A stretch of 21,064 nucleotides of DNA, from positions 1 to 21,064 of the forward strand of contig JALLON010000013.1 in assembly GCA_027717925.1 (NCBI GenBank), in the 5' to 3' direction. Positions 1-7,764 of this stretch are shown piece after piece. This stretch comes from Acidobacteria bacterium AH-259-G07 (GTDB lineage: Bacteria > Acidobacteriota > UBA6911 > RPQK01 > JADFOI01). How positions within the stretch are numbered: position 1 is the first letter of the stretch; the number at the start of each line of letters is the position of its first letter. Under the pieces are notes generated by a model. The model had not been told where the DNA came from. It searched no databases and saw only the letters and a program-made list of their open reading frames with translations. The position numbers and the translations under genes were made by a program.

Positions 1-59
1 CGTATTGGCGGAACGAGGCACTTAGCAGGATAGATTTTTGACAAAAAGGGGCTAGTGGT

Positions 60-620
60 TTACCAAAGAGAGTCGTCCAATTCGGCGCCCTCCATAATGT
101 ACCACCGATTCGGAGGGTAATGTTTTGCCAGTATCACAAAGAATCTCTTCAATCTGTCCGCCTCAGCTCGTGGGATGCTAACTTTCAAAGTCAACTCTTC
201 ATCCTGTCTGGGAAGGTCAGCGGACGAGCAAAGAAAGCCCTCAACAACAATCTCCTTGACCTCAAACCAGTCCTTGGCGTAACCCTGCCTAAAGCTCACC
301 AGCTTTTTGGACAGGGGGGTGTCGCCCTTTAAGAGTTCGATTGTGGCGTTCTTGATTTTATCACCAGTGGTGCCGACGCCCAGACGATATCTGTTCCCGG
401 AAACAAAGTTTGAGAATCGGATGGTGACACTGATCTCTTCAGGTGTCCCCCTGAGGACAGGAGCCGACATTGAAGCCTCATCTTGGCCTAATAGAGGCCA
501 GATGAGGGTTGGACTCACAATGGTTATGAGCACCCAGTTTTTCAATATTCTCATGCTAGAAAATCCATGATAACATTTTCTAGGCTCGCAGGCACCCCCG
601 GAAATGTTTCTTTCTGACAT
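60..620 (-). CDS. Secreted protein of unknown function
   Basis: I do not recognise a family. From the first ATG the product is 186 residues. A second in-frame ATG at 554 begins MRILKNW, followed by a hydrophobic stretch and then GQDEA, which looks like a Sec signal peptide with cleavage near LLG-QDE. The ATG at 620 has an AGGAGA-like site about 10 nt upstream, while the ATG at 554 has no visible Shine-Dalgarno and is preceded by a small stem-loop (556-583). The signal peptide favours 554 and the ribosome site favours 620, so the start is open. The rest of the protein (after about residue 45) alternates charged and hydrophobic residues, as in a beta-rich periplasmic or surface domain, and contains a single cysteine there. 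It lies 37 nt downstream of the DUF1080 lipoprotein gene on the same strand, so the two may be co-transcribed. That it is a real gene is likely; its function is unknown. Confidence 0.6.
   Translation of the reverse strand: MSERNISGGACEPRKCYHGFSSMRILKNWVLITIVSPTLIWPLLGQDEASMSAPVLRGTPEEISVTIRFSNFVSGNRYRLGVGTTGDKIKNATIELLKGDTPLSKKLVSFRQGYAKDWFEVKEIVVEGFLCSSADLPRQDEELTLKVSIPRAEADRLKRFFVILAKHYPPNRWYIMEGAELDDSLW
556..583. other. Stem-loop upstream of the second candidate start
   Basis: A 9-bp perfect inverted repeat (CTAGAAAAT and ATTTTCTAG) encloses a 10-nt loop. On the minus strand it ends directly before the ATG at 554. If translation starts at 554 it lies in the 5' leader and could mask initiation. 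If translation starts at 620 it is simply coding sequence. There is no T-run typical of a terminator. Confidence 0.35.
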
Positions 621-657
621 CCTGACTCTTTCTCCTCAGCATGGAAACAAGAAATAC

Positions 658-1623
658 TTATGGGGCCGGAACCGACTTCACAGGTGTGAGCACTATATTG
701 CGATAGGATACGGGGCCATGGTCCCCTTGAATCATAATTGGCCCAGGCTCTCCCTCGCTGCTGTCAAGAGCGCCACCCGTGATTCCCGGAATTTCTTGGT
801 TGCCGATGACGGTTTCACCATTCAGAACGACCGTGATTCGGCGCCCCAGTAAGGTGATGTCGTAATCTTGCCACTCACCGGCCTTCTTTCCGGCGTTTTT
901 ACCGGGGGTGAGGAACCCATAGACCCCACCAATATAAACACTGCTGGGTTCCTTGCCGTAGTCATCCTGAACCTGCACCTCATAACGTCCGCGGAGATAG
1001 ATGCCGCTGTTGCTTCCTTTCGGATACTTGAACTCAAGGTGCAATTTAAAATCCTGAAACACGGCTTCAGTAATCAAGTCCGTACTCTTTTCCGTGTTGA
1101 CCAGCACTCCTTCTTGCGCTTTCCAGTTGTTTGGCATCTCCGCATGGCGGGCTTTCCAACCTTTGAGATCTTTCCCATTGAAAAGCTCGATGGGCTCTTC
1201 CCACTCGGGCTCTGTCGGCGCCTGCAATTCAGGCGCCCGTACTGCTGCCCACTGCAGCGTCGAACCATCCTCTGCGTTGGTGGTCCCGTGCAGCCTGCCA
1301 CCGACCAGTTCACCGGTAAACATCAGATTGCTTTGGTGTGCTTCGTATTGAACCGGAAGACTCAATTTGAGCTGGCTGCCAGAAACTTCAATATTGGGGA
1401 TGGGTCGAGCACTACCAACCCGTCCGACAAAACGCCCTGTGAGCCGGCCTTTCTCCTGTATGATCTCCCACCAGGAGGGGTAACTTTCCTCTGCCGTCTC
1501 AACCGTGACGTCCCAGCGTCCCGAAAAATCCCGAGGCGCGACGGGTTCTTTCGGTTGCTCCGTCGGGGTCGAACAGGCAGCCAGTGCAGCAAGGAAGGCA
1601 GCGAAAACGAGAAGTTTGCACAT
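658..1623 (-). CDS. DUF1080 (3-keto-disaccharide hydrolase-like) lipoprotein
   Basis: The start at 1623 is chosen because an AGGAGA site lies about 8 nt upstream and because it gives a lipoprotein signal peptide, MCKLLVFAAFLAALAAC, with the lipobox cysteine at residue 17. An in-frame ATG at 1692 would add 23 residues that do not look like a signal. Residues of about 35-140 (DFSGRWDVTVET onward) form a beta-rich region resembling lipocalin-like 'background' domains. The second half begins ELFNGKDLKGWK and continues through SNSGIYLRGRYEVQVQDDYG, GEWQDYDITL and GPIMIQGDHGPVSYRNI, which is the DUF1080 signature: a concanavalin-like jelly roll, some members of which cleave 3-keto-glycosides. The protein is probably anchored in the outer membrane or exposed in the periplasm. 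It sits between a phosphodiesterase gene (94 nt upstream) and an unknown secreted protein. Family assignment is firm; substrate is unknown. Confidence 0.85.
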   Translation of the reverse strand: MCKLLVFAAFLAALAACSTPTEQPKEPVAPRDFSGRWDVTVETAEESYPSWWEIIQEKGRLTGRFVGRVGSARPIPNIEVSGSQLKLSLPVQYEAHQSNLMFTGELVGGRLHGTTNAEDGSTLQWAAVRAPELQAPTEPEWEEPIELFNGKDLKGWKARHAEMPNNWKAQEGVLVNTEKSTDLITEAVFQDFKLHLEFKYPKGSNSGIYLRGRYEVQVQDDYGKEPSSVYIGGVYGFLTPGKNAGKKAGEWQDYDITLLGRRITVVLNGETVIGNQEIPGITGGALDSSEGEPGPIMIQGDHGPVSYRNIVLTPVKSVPAP

Positions 1624-1717
1624 TTTCCATTCTCCTAATTCAGTAAGAGATTGAACTGCAATATAAGAAGCGGTACTCGCCATGTCAACCAAAGAGAAAT
1701 GGCAAAAACTGAATCAA

Positions 1718-2461
1718 TTATTGCGACCGGCGAACGCGGCTGGGATAATCAGTAATGACTCCGTCGACTCCGAGGATCAACATCTTTCTGATCCGGGCCA
1801 ATTTGTTGACCGTCCACACAAAGACCCGCAGACCATTTCGGTGGGCCTTTTCGATGATCTCTCTCGTGACCAGACTGGACTTGAGACCCAGCGTCTCCGC
1901 ACCGGCGGCCTTGACTTCTGAAACGGGATCAGGCGAGCGGTAATCGATGAGCGCCCCGGTGGCAATGGAGGGGTTTTCTTCCTTAACCTTTCTGACTGCA
2001 GCGTGGTTGAAGGATTGAACGATGACCCGGGATAGTATGTTGTGCTCTTGGATGGCTTGAATTAGCCTTTTCTCAAAGCCATGGGGCAAGCCCCTCCCCT
2101 GTTTGATCTCGATTAAAAGGTTGACTGGGGTCGGCTTGACCAATTCAAGTACTTCGCTCAGTGTGGGGGCCCTTTCCCCCTCAAAACGAGGCGAAAACCA
2201 AGATCCTGCATCCAGTGCTTGAACCTCGTTCCGAGTCATTTCGGCGATCGCACCCCGACCGTCCGTTGTCCGGTCAACAGTTTCATCGTGGATCACCATG
2301 ATTTCACCGTCTTTGGAGAAGTGAATGTCAAGCTCGATAAGATCGACTTTCATTTCAATGGCCCGCTCAAAGGCCGCCATTGTATTCTCTGGAGCTTCGC
2401 CGGAAGCGCCGCGATGAGCAATGACTAGCGAGATCATAAGAAAACATAAAGAGGCTGACAT
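1718..2461 (-). CDS. Glycerophosphodiester phosphodiesterase family protein
   Basis: This enzyme family hydrolyses glycerophosphodiesters to glycerol-3-phosphate and an alcohol, using a TIM barrel and a divalent metal. The N-terminus reads VIAHRGASGEAPENTMAAF, the family hallmark with the catalytic His-Arg pair. It is followed by DLIELDIHFSKDGEIMVIHDETVDRTTDGRG, which holds the metal-binding Glu and Asp and the second catalytic His. LLIEIKQ and the closing VFVWTVNKLARIRKMLILGVDGVITDYP are also typical. The 247-residue length is normal. The first ATG (2461) has an AGGAGG 14 nt upstream, which is rather far. The ATG at 2437 (MISLVIAHRG) fits the family's usual short N-terminus but has no Shine-Dalgarno. 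No convincing signal peptide is present, so the enzyme is probably cytoplasmic. It is the first gene of a minus-strand run and is divergent from the deacetylase-like gene. Confidence 0.92.
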   Translation of the reverse strand: MSASLCFLMISLVIAHRGASGEAPENTMAAFERAIEMKVDLIELDIHFSKDGEIMVIHDETVDRTTDGRGAIAEMTRNEVQALDAGSWFSPRFEGERAPTLSEVLELVKPTPVNLLIEIKQGRGLPHGFEKRLIQAIQEHNILSRVIVQSFNHAAVRKVKEENPSIATGALIDYRSPDPVSEVKAAGAETLGLKSSLVTREIIEKAHRNGLRVFVWTVNKLARIRKMLILGVDGVITDYPSRVRRSQ

Positions 2462-2641
2462 CGATTACCAAATCGCCTCCTGAATGTCCGACGGCTGTCT
2501 CCCATTCTGAAAAACTCGGGACATGATTGTCTATTGGCTTTCACATATAAACAAACGGGTATGGACAAATCACTAACTCGAAACTACAATCGCGGATCAC
2601 ACGGATCTTAACAGATCTTCACGGATAACATTCAGATTGCC
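2462..2641. other. Divergent intergenic region with CACGGAT repeats
   Basis: This 180-nt gap separates the phosphodiesterase (minus) and deacetylase-like (plus) genes and must hold both promoters, but I cannot point to a confident -35/-10 pair. At 2591-2629 there is a short repetitive patch with CACGGAT at 2600-2606 and again at 2620-2626, and GATCTT units between them. The patch resembles the 'CACGGAT' interspersed repeats found between genes in several bacterial phyla. Confidence 0.4.
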
Positions 2642-3631
2642 ATGACTTTAGTTGTCTCGAGCATGCAGTTCAGGAGAGCCCGCAGCAAACAGAAAAGTTC
2701 ACTTTCCCCTTGTTTTACCTTGCTCTTCTTGCTCTTTTGGAGCTTGAGCTCGAGTTTCCCTACCGGGCTTCTGGCACAAGACAAGAAAATTGCCCTGACT
2801 TTTGACGATCTGCCCGCACTCGGTCCGTTTGGTTTCTGGAGGCCGCGGGAGATCAGCAACATTATCCTGCGTACCTTGAAGCAACGGGGAATCAAGGCGG
2901 CCGGATTTGTAGTTGAAGAAAAAGTTGACGATGAGCCGTCCACTTATGTTGTTTTACTCGACTGGGCATCTCGAGGTCACATCGTGGGGAATCAAACTTA
3001 CTCCGATGTTGATCTCAACCAGTTAAGCGCGGAAGATTTTCTTCATCATGTCGTGGACGGGCAAAAATACCTACGCCGCGCTTCGCGTACTCATCCTTTC
3101 AATTATCGGTACCTTCGCTACCCTTTCCTTCACCAGGGAGACACCAAGCGAAAAAAGGAAAATGTCGCCAAAGCCTTATATAATGGAGGATATGAAACCG
3201 CTCATGTCACGGTAAAGACTTCAGACTACCGCTTCAACCCAATCTACATCGAAAACGAGCAAGATCCCGAGAAAATCGCTCAATTGAAGTCCATCTACCT
3301 GGAGCACATTGGCAAAGCTTTGGACTATGCCGAGAGCCAATCGCAAAACGTCTTTGAGCGTAACATCAATCACATTCTCTGGCTTCACTGTGGGGTGGCG
3401 ACCGCTAACTTCCTAGAAGACTTACTCGAGATGCTGCAAAACCGTGGCTACCAATCTGTCTCATTTCCAGAAGCCTTGGCTGATCCGGCTTTTACGATTG
3501 AAGAGAATTACGTGGGTCCTCTTGGCCTGTCTTTCATTGACCGCGTCGCTGCCGGCCGTGGACTCCCTTTCGATCCGGAACAGGGTGAACTCTCCAGCAG
3601 GGAGATTGAAGCACGCCTAGTTGAGCGCTAA
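2642..3631 (+). CDS. NodB-like polysaccharide deacetylase family protein lacking canonical metal histidines
   Basis: The protein has an N-terminal signal sequence (hydrophobic core about residues 24-45, ending GLLAQD), so it is exported. The NodB homology domain follows. TFDD (53-56) carries the catalytic aspartate, RYPFLHQGDT (159-168) is motif 3, and LWLHCG (246-251) holds the late histidine. The tail EALADPAFTIEENYVGPLGLS matches a known subgroup of secreted deacetylase-like proteins. At motif 2, where family members have GNHTYSH, this one reads GNQTYSD (116-122), so both metal-binding histidines are replaced, by Gln118 and Asp122. It may be a non-catalytic binding protein or use another metal geometry. 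Its 329-residue length is normal and there is no frameshift. An alternative start is the ATG at 2663; neither start has a clear ribosome site. It is followed 112 nt later by a GHL10 hydrolase gene on the same strand. Confidence 0.82.
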   Translation: MTLVVSSMQFRRARSKQKSSLSPCFTLLFLLFWSLSSSFPTGLLAQDKKIALTFDDLPALGPFGFWRPREISNIILRTLKQRGIKAAGFVVEEKVDDEPSTYVVLLDWASRGHIVGNQTYSDVDLNQLSAEDFLHHVVDGQKYLRRASRTHPFNYRYLRYPFLHQGDTKRKKENVAKALYNGGYETAHVTVKTSDYRFNPIYIENEQDPEKIAQLKSIYLEHIGKALDYAESQSQNVFERNINHILWLHCGVATANFLEDLLEMLQNRGYQSVSFPEALADPAFTIEENYVGPLGLSFIDRVAAGRGLPFDPEQGELSSREIEARLVER

Positions 3632-3731
3632 CTCGCATTGTGTTTCTTGTCTTGGAACGCAGTGTGCTTTTCACACTTGGAGCAGCAATATTCCCAAATC
3701 GGCATAGCTATTTATTATACTGCGCAGGAAA

Positions 3732-3780
3732 GGGGGTCAGAGCGTGAAAATCCCATTTTTCTTGAATCTAGGGGGTCAGA
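3732..3780 (+). repeat. Direct repeat GGGGGTCAGA, two copies 39 bp apart
   Basis: The 10-mer GGGGGTCAGA occurs at 3732-3741 and 3771-3780. The second copy is the head of the 68-bp palindrome. The first lies just before the GTG start codon at 3744 and could be a degenerate or half copy of the same repeat family. If so, the apparent ribosome-binding context of the hydrolase gene derives from the repeat. Confidence 0.6.
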
Positions 3781-5030
3781 CCTTGAGTTTTTCGTTTTTG
3801 GGCCCAAAAACGAAAAACTCAAGGTCTGACCTCCTAAGGATTCTCTTTTCGCTTTGCTTGTTCCATTTTTCGGCGCTGCTTTACGCTGAAGAGATTCGGG
3901 CTCTGTGGGTGGTGCGGCAAACACTTGAGAACCCGGACTTGATCGATCAGATGGCGGAATCTGCAGCGCAAAATGGCTTCAATACCCTCATTGTTCAGGT
4001 GAGAGGCAGGGGTGACGCGTACTACCGTTCAGACTATGAACCCCGAGCCGATGCTCTTGGAAAGCAGTCCGAGGATTTTGATCCTTTGGCCCGTGTGATT
4101 GAGCGGGCCAAGGAAAAGAATTTGAAGGTGCACGCTTGGATCAACACCTACTTAGTGGCCAACCTCGGATTACCTCAGTCGCTAAATCACCTTATTTACC
4201 AGCACCCGGAATGGATAATGGTTCCGCGAAAACTGGCTGATGAACTCTACGACCCCGACGCGAACCCGGCAAGGTTTATACGGAGGATCATTCAACACTC
4301 CAAAGGAAGCTTCCGCAAGTTAGAAGGCCTTTATATCGAACCGGCTCATCCTGAGGTACAAGAACACATTCTGAACATTTGGCTGAACATCCTGAGTCGC
4401 TATGAGATTGCTGGTCTCCATTTCGATTACGTACGTTATCCCAATCCCGATCTTGGCTTCAGCCGGGTGGCTCTGGATCTCTTTCGCCAAGAAGTGGATC
4501 GAGATCTGGACCGACCTCTGCGCGCGCTCCTAGCGCGTCTCTATATGAGCGATCGGTTGGTTTACACGCGCTTGTATCCGGACCAATGGAATGCCTTTCG
4601 CCGACAGCGGGTGACTGATCTAGTAGAGCGAATTTATGGTGCTGTGAAGTCACAAAGACCGGAGGTGATGGTGACCGCCGCCGTTTTTCCCGATCCCGGG
4701 GACGCCTACACTCGCCGCAGTCAGGACTGGAGGGGTTGGTTGAAAATGGGAATACTGGATGGGATCTGCCCGATGGCATATGACCCCGACCCGCAAGTCT
4801 TTAGAAATCACATTGCTCTGGCCCGAGTTTTCAGTTTCGGACGTCAGGTCTGGGCTGGAATTGGCGCTTTCCACAGCTCGCTGGCGAGTACGGTTGAAAA
4901 GATAAAAATCGCACGGGAGCTCCAAACCGAAGGCTTTGTGCTCTTCTCTTACACAAGCCTGACCACTCCCGGCAAAGCAAATCCCGGAGGACAAAACCTG
5001 GCGAGAATCAGTCGTCTGCTTGAGCAGTGA
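3744..5030 (+). CDS. GHL10-type family 10-like glycoside hydrolase, exported
   Basis: The conserved domain starts at EIRALWVVRQTLENPDLIDQM (about residue 50) and continues GFNTLIVQVRGRGDAYYRSDYEP, KVHAWINTYLV, GLHFDYVRYPN and GICPMAYDPDP. These are the landmarks of the glycosyl-hydrolase-like 10 (former DUF187) TIM-barrel family, whose members act on peptidoglycan-type or other polysaccharides at the cell surface. A hydrophobic segment, LLRILFSLCLFHFSALLYA, ends just before the domain and should be the signal peptide core. The only upstream in-frame start I see is GTG 3744, with a purine-rich AGGAAAGGGGG before it. Translation from there passes through a 68-bp palindromic repeat, which encodes residues 10-31 (GGQTLSFSF to SRSDLL). 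That stretch is foreign to the family and lengthens the signal peptide's N-region to about 31 residues. The true start could differ, for example a rare codon after the repeat. The family call is solid; the N-terminus is not. Confidence 0.85.
   Translation: MKIPFFLNLGGQTLSFSFLGPKTKNSRSDLLRILFSLCLFHFSALLYAEEIRALWVVRQTLENPDLIDQMAESAAQNGFNTLIVQVRGRGDAYYRSDYEPRADALGKQSEDFDPLARVIERAKEKNLKVHAWINTYLVANLGLPQSLNHLIYQHPEWIMVPRKLADELYDPDANPARFIRRIIQHSKGSFRKLEGLYIEPAHPEVQEHILNIWLNILSRYEIAGLHFDYVRYPNPDLGFSRVALDLFRQEVDRDLDRPLRALLARLYMSDRLVYTRLYPDQWNAFRRQRVTDLVERIYGAVKSQRPEVMVTAAVFPDPGDAYTRRSQDWRGWLKMGILDGICPMAYDPDPQVFRNHIALARVFSFGRQVWAGIGAFHSSLASTVEKIKIARELQTEGFVLFSYTSLTTPGKANPGGQNLARISRLLEQ
3769..3836. repeat. 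68-bp near-perfect palindrome, TAGGGG-headed (REP/MITE-like)
   Basis: The two 34-nt arms meet without a loop at GGGCCC (3800-3805). I checked the pairing base by base and found only one imperfect pair, a G/T at 3773/3832. The ends read TAGGGG. It has the same architecture as the palindrome at 9738-9803 (similar length, same TAGGGG ends, GT-containing head, A/T-rich inner arm, GC-rich centre) but a different inner sequence. It lies inside the 5' coding region of the GHL10-type gene and keeps that frame open. This suggests a mobile palindromic repeat of the type moved by REP-associated Y1 transposases; no such transposase gene is in the window. Confidence 0.85.
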
Positions 5031-5064
5031 AGCGCCCTTGCTAGCCCGCATCATTCATAGGTTC

Positions 5065-5081
5065 TCGTCACGAAGTGGCGA
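5065..5081. other. Small stem-loop between convergent genes
   Basis: TCGTCAC and GTGGCGA can pair as a 7-bp stem (one G/T) around a GAA triloop, in the 55-nt gap between the GHL10-type gene (plus) and the small membrane protein gene (minus). There is no T-run on either side, so a terminator role is only a possibility. Confidence 0.25.
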
Positions 5082-5085
5082 AAGG

Positions 5086-5340
5086 TCAGGGTTCCTCGCA
5101 CTGCCTGTTGATGGCTTGAATAGAAAGCAGGATGAACCCAAAGAGCACTATCAAGAAGAGGCCGGCCCCGATCCACGTCAAGAAGCGGCCATCGCCCCAA
5201 TATATCCACCCGACCGCAAGCAAGGCCACTGCGCCCAGAATGAGCAAAATCGGTTTTTTTGCCGTTGTTGTGAGCTCGTGCTTTCCCCACTCTTCGCGTG
5301 GAAGCAGTAGGCCTGCCTGCTCGAGATGCTCAAGTGACAT
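5086..5340 (-). CDS. Small two-helix membrane protein
   Basis: This 84-residue protein starts with a hydrophilic segment (MSLEHLEQAGLLLPREEWGKHE) followed by two strongly hydrophobic helices, at about residues 30-47 (PILLILGAVALLAVGWIYW) and 53-76 (FLTWIGAGLFLIVLFGFILL). It ends in a short polar tail containing a cysteine. I do not recognise a family. It begins 4 nt after the stop codon of the APC-UspA permease gene on the same strand, with a GAGG site about 10 nt before the ATG, so it is almost certainly co-transcribed with the permease. A role as an accessory or stabilising subunit of that transporter is inference from position only. Confidence 0.7.
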   Translation of the reverse strand: MSLEHLEQAGLLLPREEWGKHELTTTAKKPILLILGAVALLAVGWIYWGDGRFLTWIGAGLFLIVLFGFILLSIQAINRQCEEP

Positions 5341-5344
5341 ATGG

Positions 5345-7705
5345 CTAGTGCCTCTTTTCGGCTTTTGCTTCCTGATCCAATTCCCAGAAGAACTGAAAAA
5401 ACGTTTGAATGCTAAACTTGACCGGGCTGGTCTCCGGGCTAATCATAATCACGGGACAGGCCGCTCGCTGGGAGATCAGGTACGGCTTTCCGCCGAAAAT
5501 CCTTCGGCGCAAGAAGCTCTCCTGAGAAGACCCGATCAGCATCAAATCAAACTCTCTAGATCGGTGGGCGATAGTTCCTACACTATCAGTGGACACCTCG
5601 CTCTCCAAAGTTACTGGGTTTCCATCCAATCGGATCTCCGTGCCTTCTGGATCAAAGAAGCCGGGCTGTTGAAGCGAACTTTTGATTTCATCGAGTCGAT
5701 CCTGCTTCGTTTCTTCGGCCATTTCGGGCGGAACGACATGAAGCACAGTGATGCGCCGGTTCGCATCGTCACTGAGTAATAATCGTCCGACCGAAAGCAG
5801 CAGATTAGCATGTGCAGCATTCGCTATCGGTATGAGAATATGTCGAGCAGGGATGGAAACGTCCTGTCTGACAACCAATACATTACACGGCGACTGCTTA
5901 ACCACCTCGTCGATATTTCTACCAATCAAGGTGCGAGGATCTCGCGATCGTCCGCGCCAACCCATCACCACGAAATCGACTTTACGCTCCTCGACCGTGT
6001 GAATGATCCCTTTGGACGGCTGATGGCTCAGGCGCACCAGCGAATGCGCCTGAAGACCCAGCTCACGCGCAACATCTGCAGAACGGTCAATCACGGGGCG
6101 GATCTGCTGCAAGACCTGTCGACCACCGCTGAATGGTGTCTGTGGCGCCACAGCGGCAACATGCAGCAGGAGCAATTCACCATCCATGGATTGGACGATC
6201 CGCGAAGCGACCTGCAAATTCAGTTCCGCCGTGGCTGGATTGGCAATCGGAACCATGACCCGAAACTGTTCGGCTGGACCCACCCATCTTTCTTCCAGCA
6301 CAATCGGCGTCACTTCTTTTTCTCTCTCCCGCCGCGAGGCATAGAGGGAATAAATGACAAAACCAGCAGTGATCCAACCAATGACCACAAACCATGCCAG
6401 CGCCGAGAAGTGAAACATAAAAATCGCAAGGAATGAAATTAGACCCGTATTTATGATTGGCAAGACCGGATAAAACGGAATCAAGTAGCCGTAATCGAGC
6501 TTGTCGCCATACTTTTTTCGGATTGTGACCACCGCGATATTAACCTGCAGAAAGAGAAGCAGGAACATGACGTCGGCCGCGGCTGCCACGTCCTCGATGG
6601 GAACAGCCACCGCCATGAGAATGATCAAGGCCCCACTGAATAGCAACGCCATGTGGGGCGTGCGCGTTCGCCAATGAATTTTGGAGAAGAGATCGGGCAG
6701 ATTGCGGTCTCGTCCCATGGCAAAAGAGACACGAGTGGAAGAAAAAGTAGTGGCGTTCAGTGCACTCATAGTGGAGAGCAGTCCTCCGATGAGTAACAGT
6801 GTCGTACCCAGGGGCATAAACTGGCGGGCGGCTTCAGCCAGGCCAAGCTCGGCGTGCTGTCCTAACCACTCCCAGGTAGCTTGCCCTGATTGAGGGTTCA
6901 CAGCACCCAATGCTGTGAAGGCGACCAGCAGGTAAATGGGAATAACAATCGCTAATGAAAGAAAGATCGCTTTGGGAATGTTCTTCCTTGGGTTTTTCAC
7001 CTCTTCGCCTGCCTGCACGATAATTTCATAACCCTCAAAAGCGATGAAAGTCAGACCCATCGCCATCAGCACACCGGTCATCCCTTCAGGCGCAAAGGGA
7101 GTCAATTTGTCCAAATAGGAAGGATTTCGAAAGATGGCCAGCAGCCCACTGGCAATGAAGATTCCCAGAATAAAAATCTTACCCAGGGTCACCACGTTCC
7201 CGACTTTTCCCGTCTCAGAAACTCCTTTGAAATTAATCCCCACAAACAGTAACGCAACCGCCACCGCCAGCACCTTGTGTAAAAGTTCACCGGAGAGACC
7301 GAAGGGCGACATGTGGAAATTTCTCAACACCAGCTCAAAGTACGAACCGAATCCCAGGGCATACAAACTTCCGGCCACGGCATGAGCAAACCAACTCATC
7401 CATCCGGCTAAGAATGCATTCCAGGCAGGCAGTCCTTCCTTGACCCACAGGTAACCGCCCCCGGCTTCGGGAATGGCTGATCCCAGTTCGGCATACACCA
7501 TTGCGGTAAAGATGGTGACCACACCGTTGAGGGAAAAAGCCAGGATGAGAGCGGGACCCGCTGTCCCGGCTGCAATACCGGTCAACACAAATATCCCCGC
7601 GCCAATCATCGCCCCGACACCGACCATGGTGATGTCAAACAGGCTCAGATCGCGGATCAAACCGACTTTTCCTACTGACCCATGAGGCGGCTTTTCTTGG
7701 GGCAT
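5345..7705 (-). CDS. APC-superfamily amino acid permease with two C-terminal UspA domains
   Basis: Residues of about 15-460 form a 12-helix APC permease. It opens with LSLFDITMVGVGAMIGAGIFVLTG, the substrate-binding GAGIF loop of helix 1, and includes FIAFEGYEIIVQAGEEVKNPRKNIPKAI, typical of cationic amino acid and related transporters. Two universal-stress-protein domains follow (about 485-625 and 630-765). The first carries GWRGRSRDPRTLIGR, close to the ATP-binding G-x2-G-x9-G pattern; in the second (GSSQESFLRRRIFGG) the pattern is partly lost. The UspA pair is cytoplasmic and may sense nucleotide and gate transport; such fusions are known in bacteria and archaea. The total of 786 residues fits the fusion. 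The ATG at 7705 has GAGGAG 2-3 nt upstream, which is close. The next gene downstream is a small membrane protein 4 nt away. The substrate cannot be read from sequence. Confidence 0.93.
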   Translation of the reverse strand: MPQEKPPHGSVGKVGLIRDLSLFDITMVGVGAMIGAGIFVLTGIAAGTAGPALILAFSLNGVVTIFTAMVYAELGSAIPEAGGGYLWVKEGLPAWNAFLAGWMSWFAHAVAGSLYALGFGSYFELVLRNFHMSPFGLSGELLHKVLAVAVALLFVGINFKGVSETGKVGNVVTLGKIFILGIFIASGLLAIFRNPSYLDKLTPFAPEGMTGVLMAMGLTFIAFEGYEIIVQAGEEVKNPRKNIPKAIFLSLAIVIPIYLLVAFTALGAVNPQSGQATWEWLGQHAELGLAEAARQFMPLGTTLLLIGGLLSTMSALNATTFSSTRVSFAMGRDRNLPDLFSKIHWRTRTPHMALLFSGALIILMAVAVPIEDVAAAADVMFLLLFLQVNIAVVTIRKKYGDKLDYGYLIPFYPVLPIINTGLISFLAIFMFHFSALAWFVVIGWITAGFVIYSLYASRREREKEVTPIVLEERWVGPAEQFRVMVPIANPATAELNLQVASRIVQSMDGELLLLHVAAVAPQTPFSGGRQVLQQIRPVIDRSADVARELGLQAHSLVRLSHQPSKGIIHTVEERKVDFVVMGWRGRSRDPRTLIGRNIDEVVKQSPCNVLVVRQDVSIPARHILIPIANAAHANLLLSVGRLLLSDDANRRITVLHVVPPEMAEETKQDRLDEIKSSLQQPGFFDPEGTEIRLDGNPVTLESEVSTDSVGTIAHRSREFDLMLIGSSQESFLRRRIFGGKPYLISQRAACPVIMISPETSPVKFSIQTFFQFFWELDQEAKAEKRH

Positions 7706-7764
7706 TTCTCCTCTTGTGAGCTAATCCGCATTTCTGGGGGGCCGAGTCTCTGTTAACAATCTTT

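Noticed and set aside
1..59. Partial gene at the left edge
   Set aside because: The 59 nt hold no frame with recognisable coding, and no hairpin terminator for the neighbouring gene.
868..1638. 256-codon open frame on the plus strand
   Set aside because: It is antisense to the DUF1080 lipoprotein gene, which has strong family motifs, a lipobox and a ribosome site. The antisense product matches nothing I know.
2591..2629. Possible start of a CRISPR or tandem array
   Set aside because: Only two CACGGAT cores 20 nt apart with related GATCTT filler; there are no regular spacers and no cas genes.
3715..3924. 69-codon minus-strand frame through the palindrome
   Set aside because: It contains the same peptide (TLSFSFLGPKTKNSRSD) as the plus-strand gene only because the repeat is palindromic; no start context or family.
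5132..6436. Two plus-strand open frames of 215 and 208 codons
   Set aside because: Both are antisense to the permease-UspA gene and the small membrane protein; composition is Arg/Ser/His-rich as expected for shadow frames.
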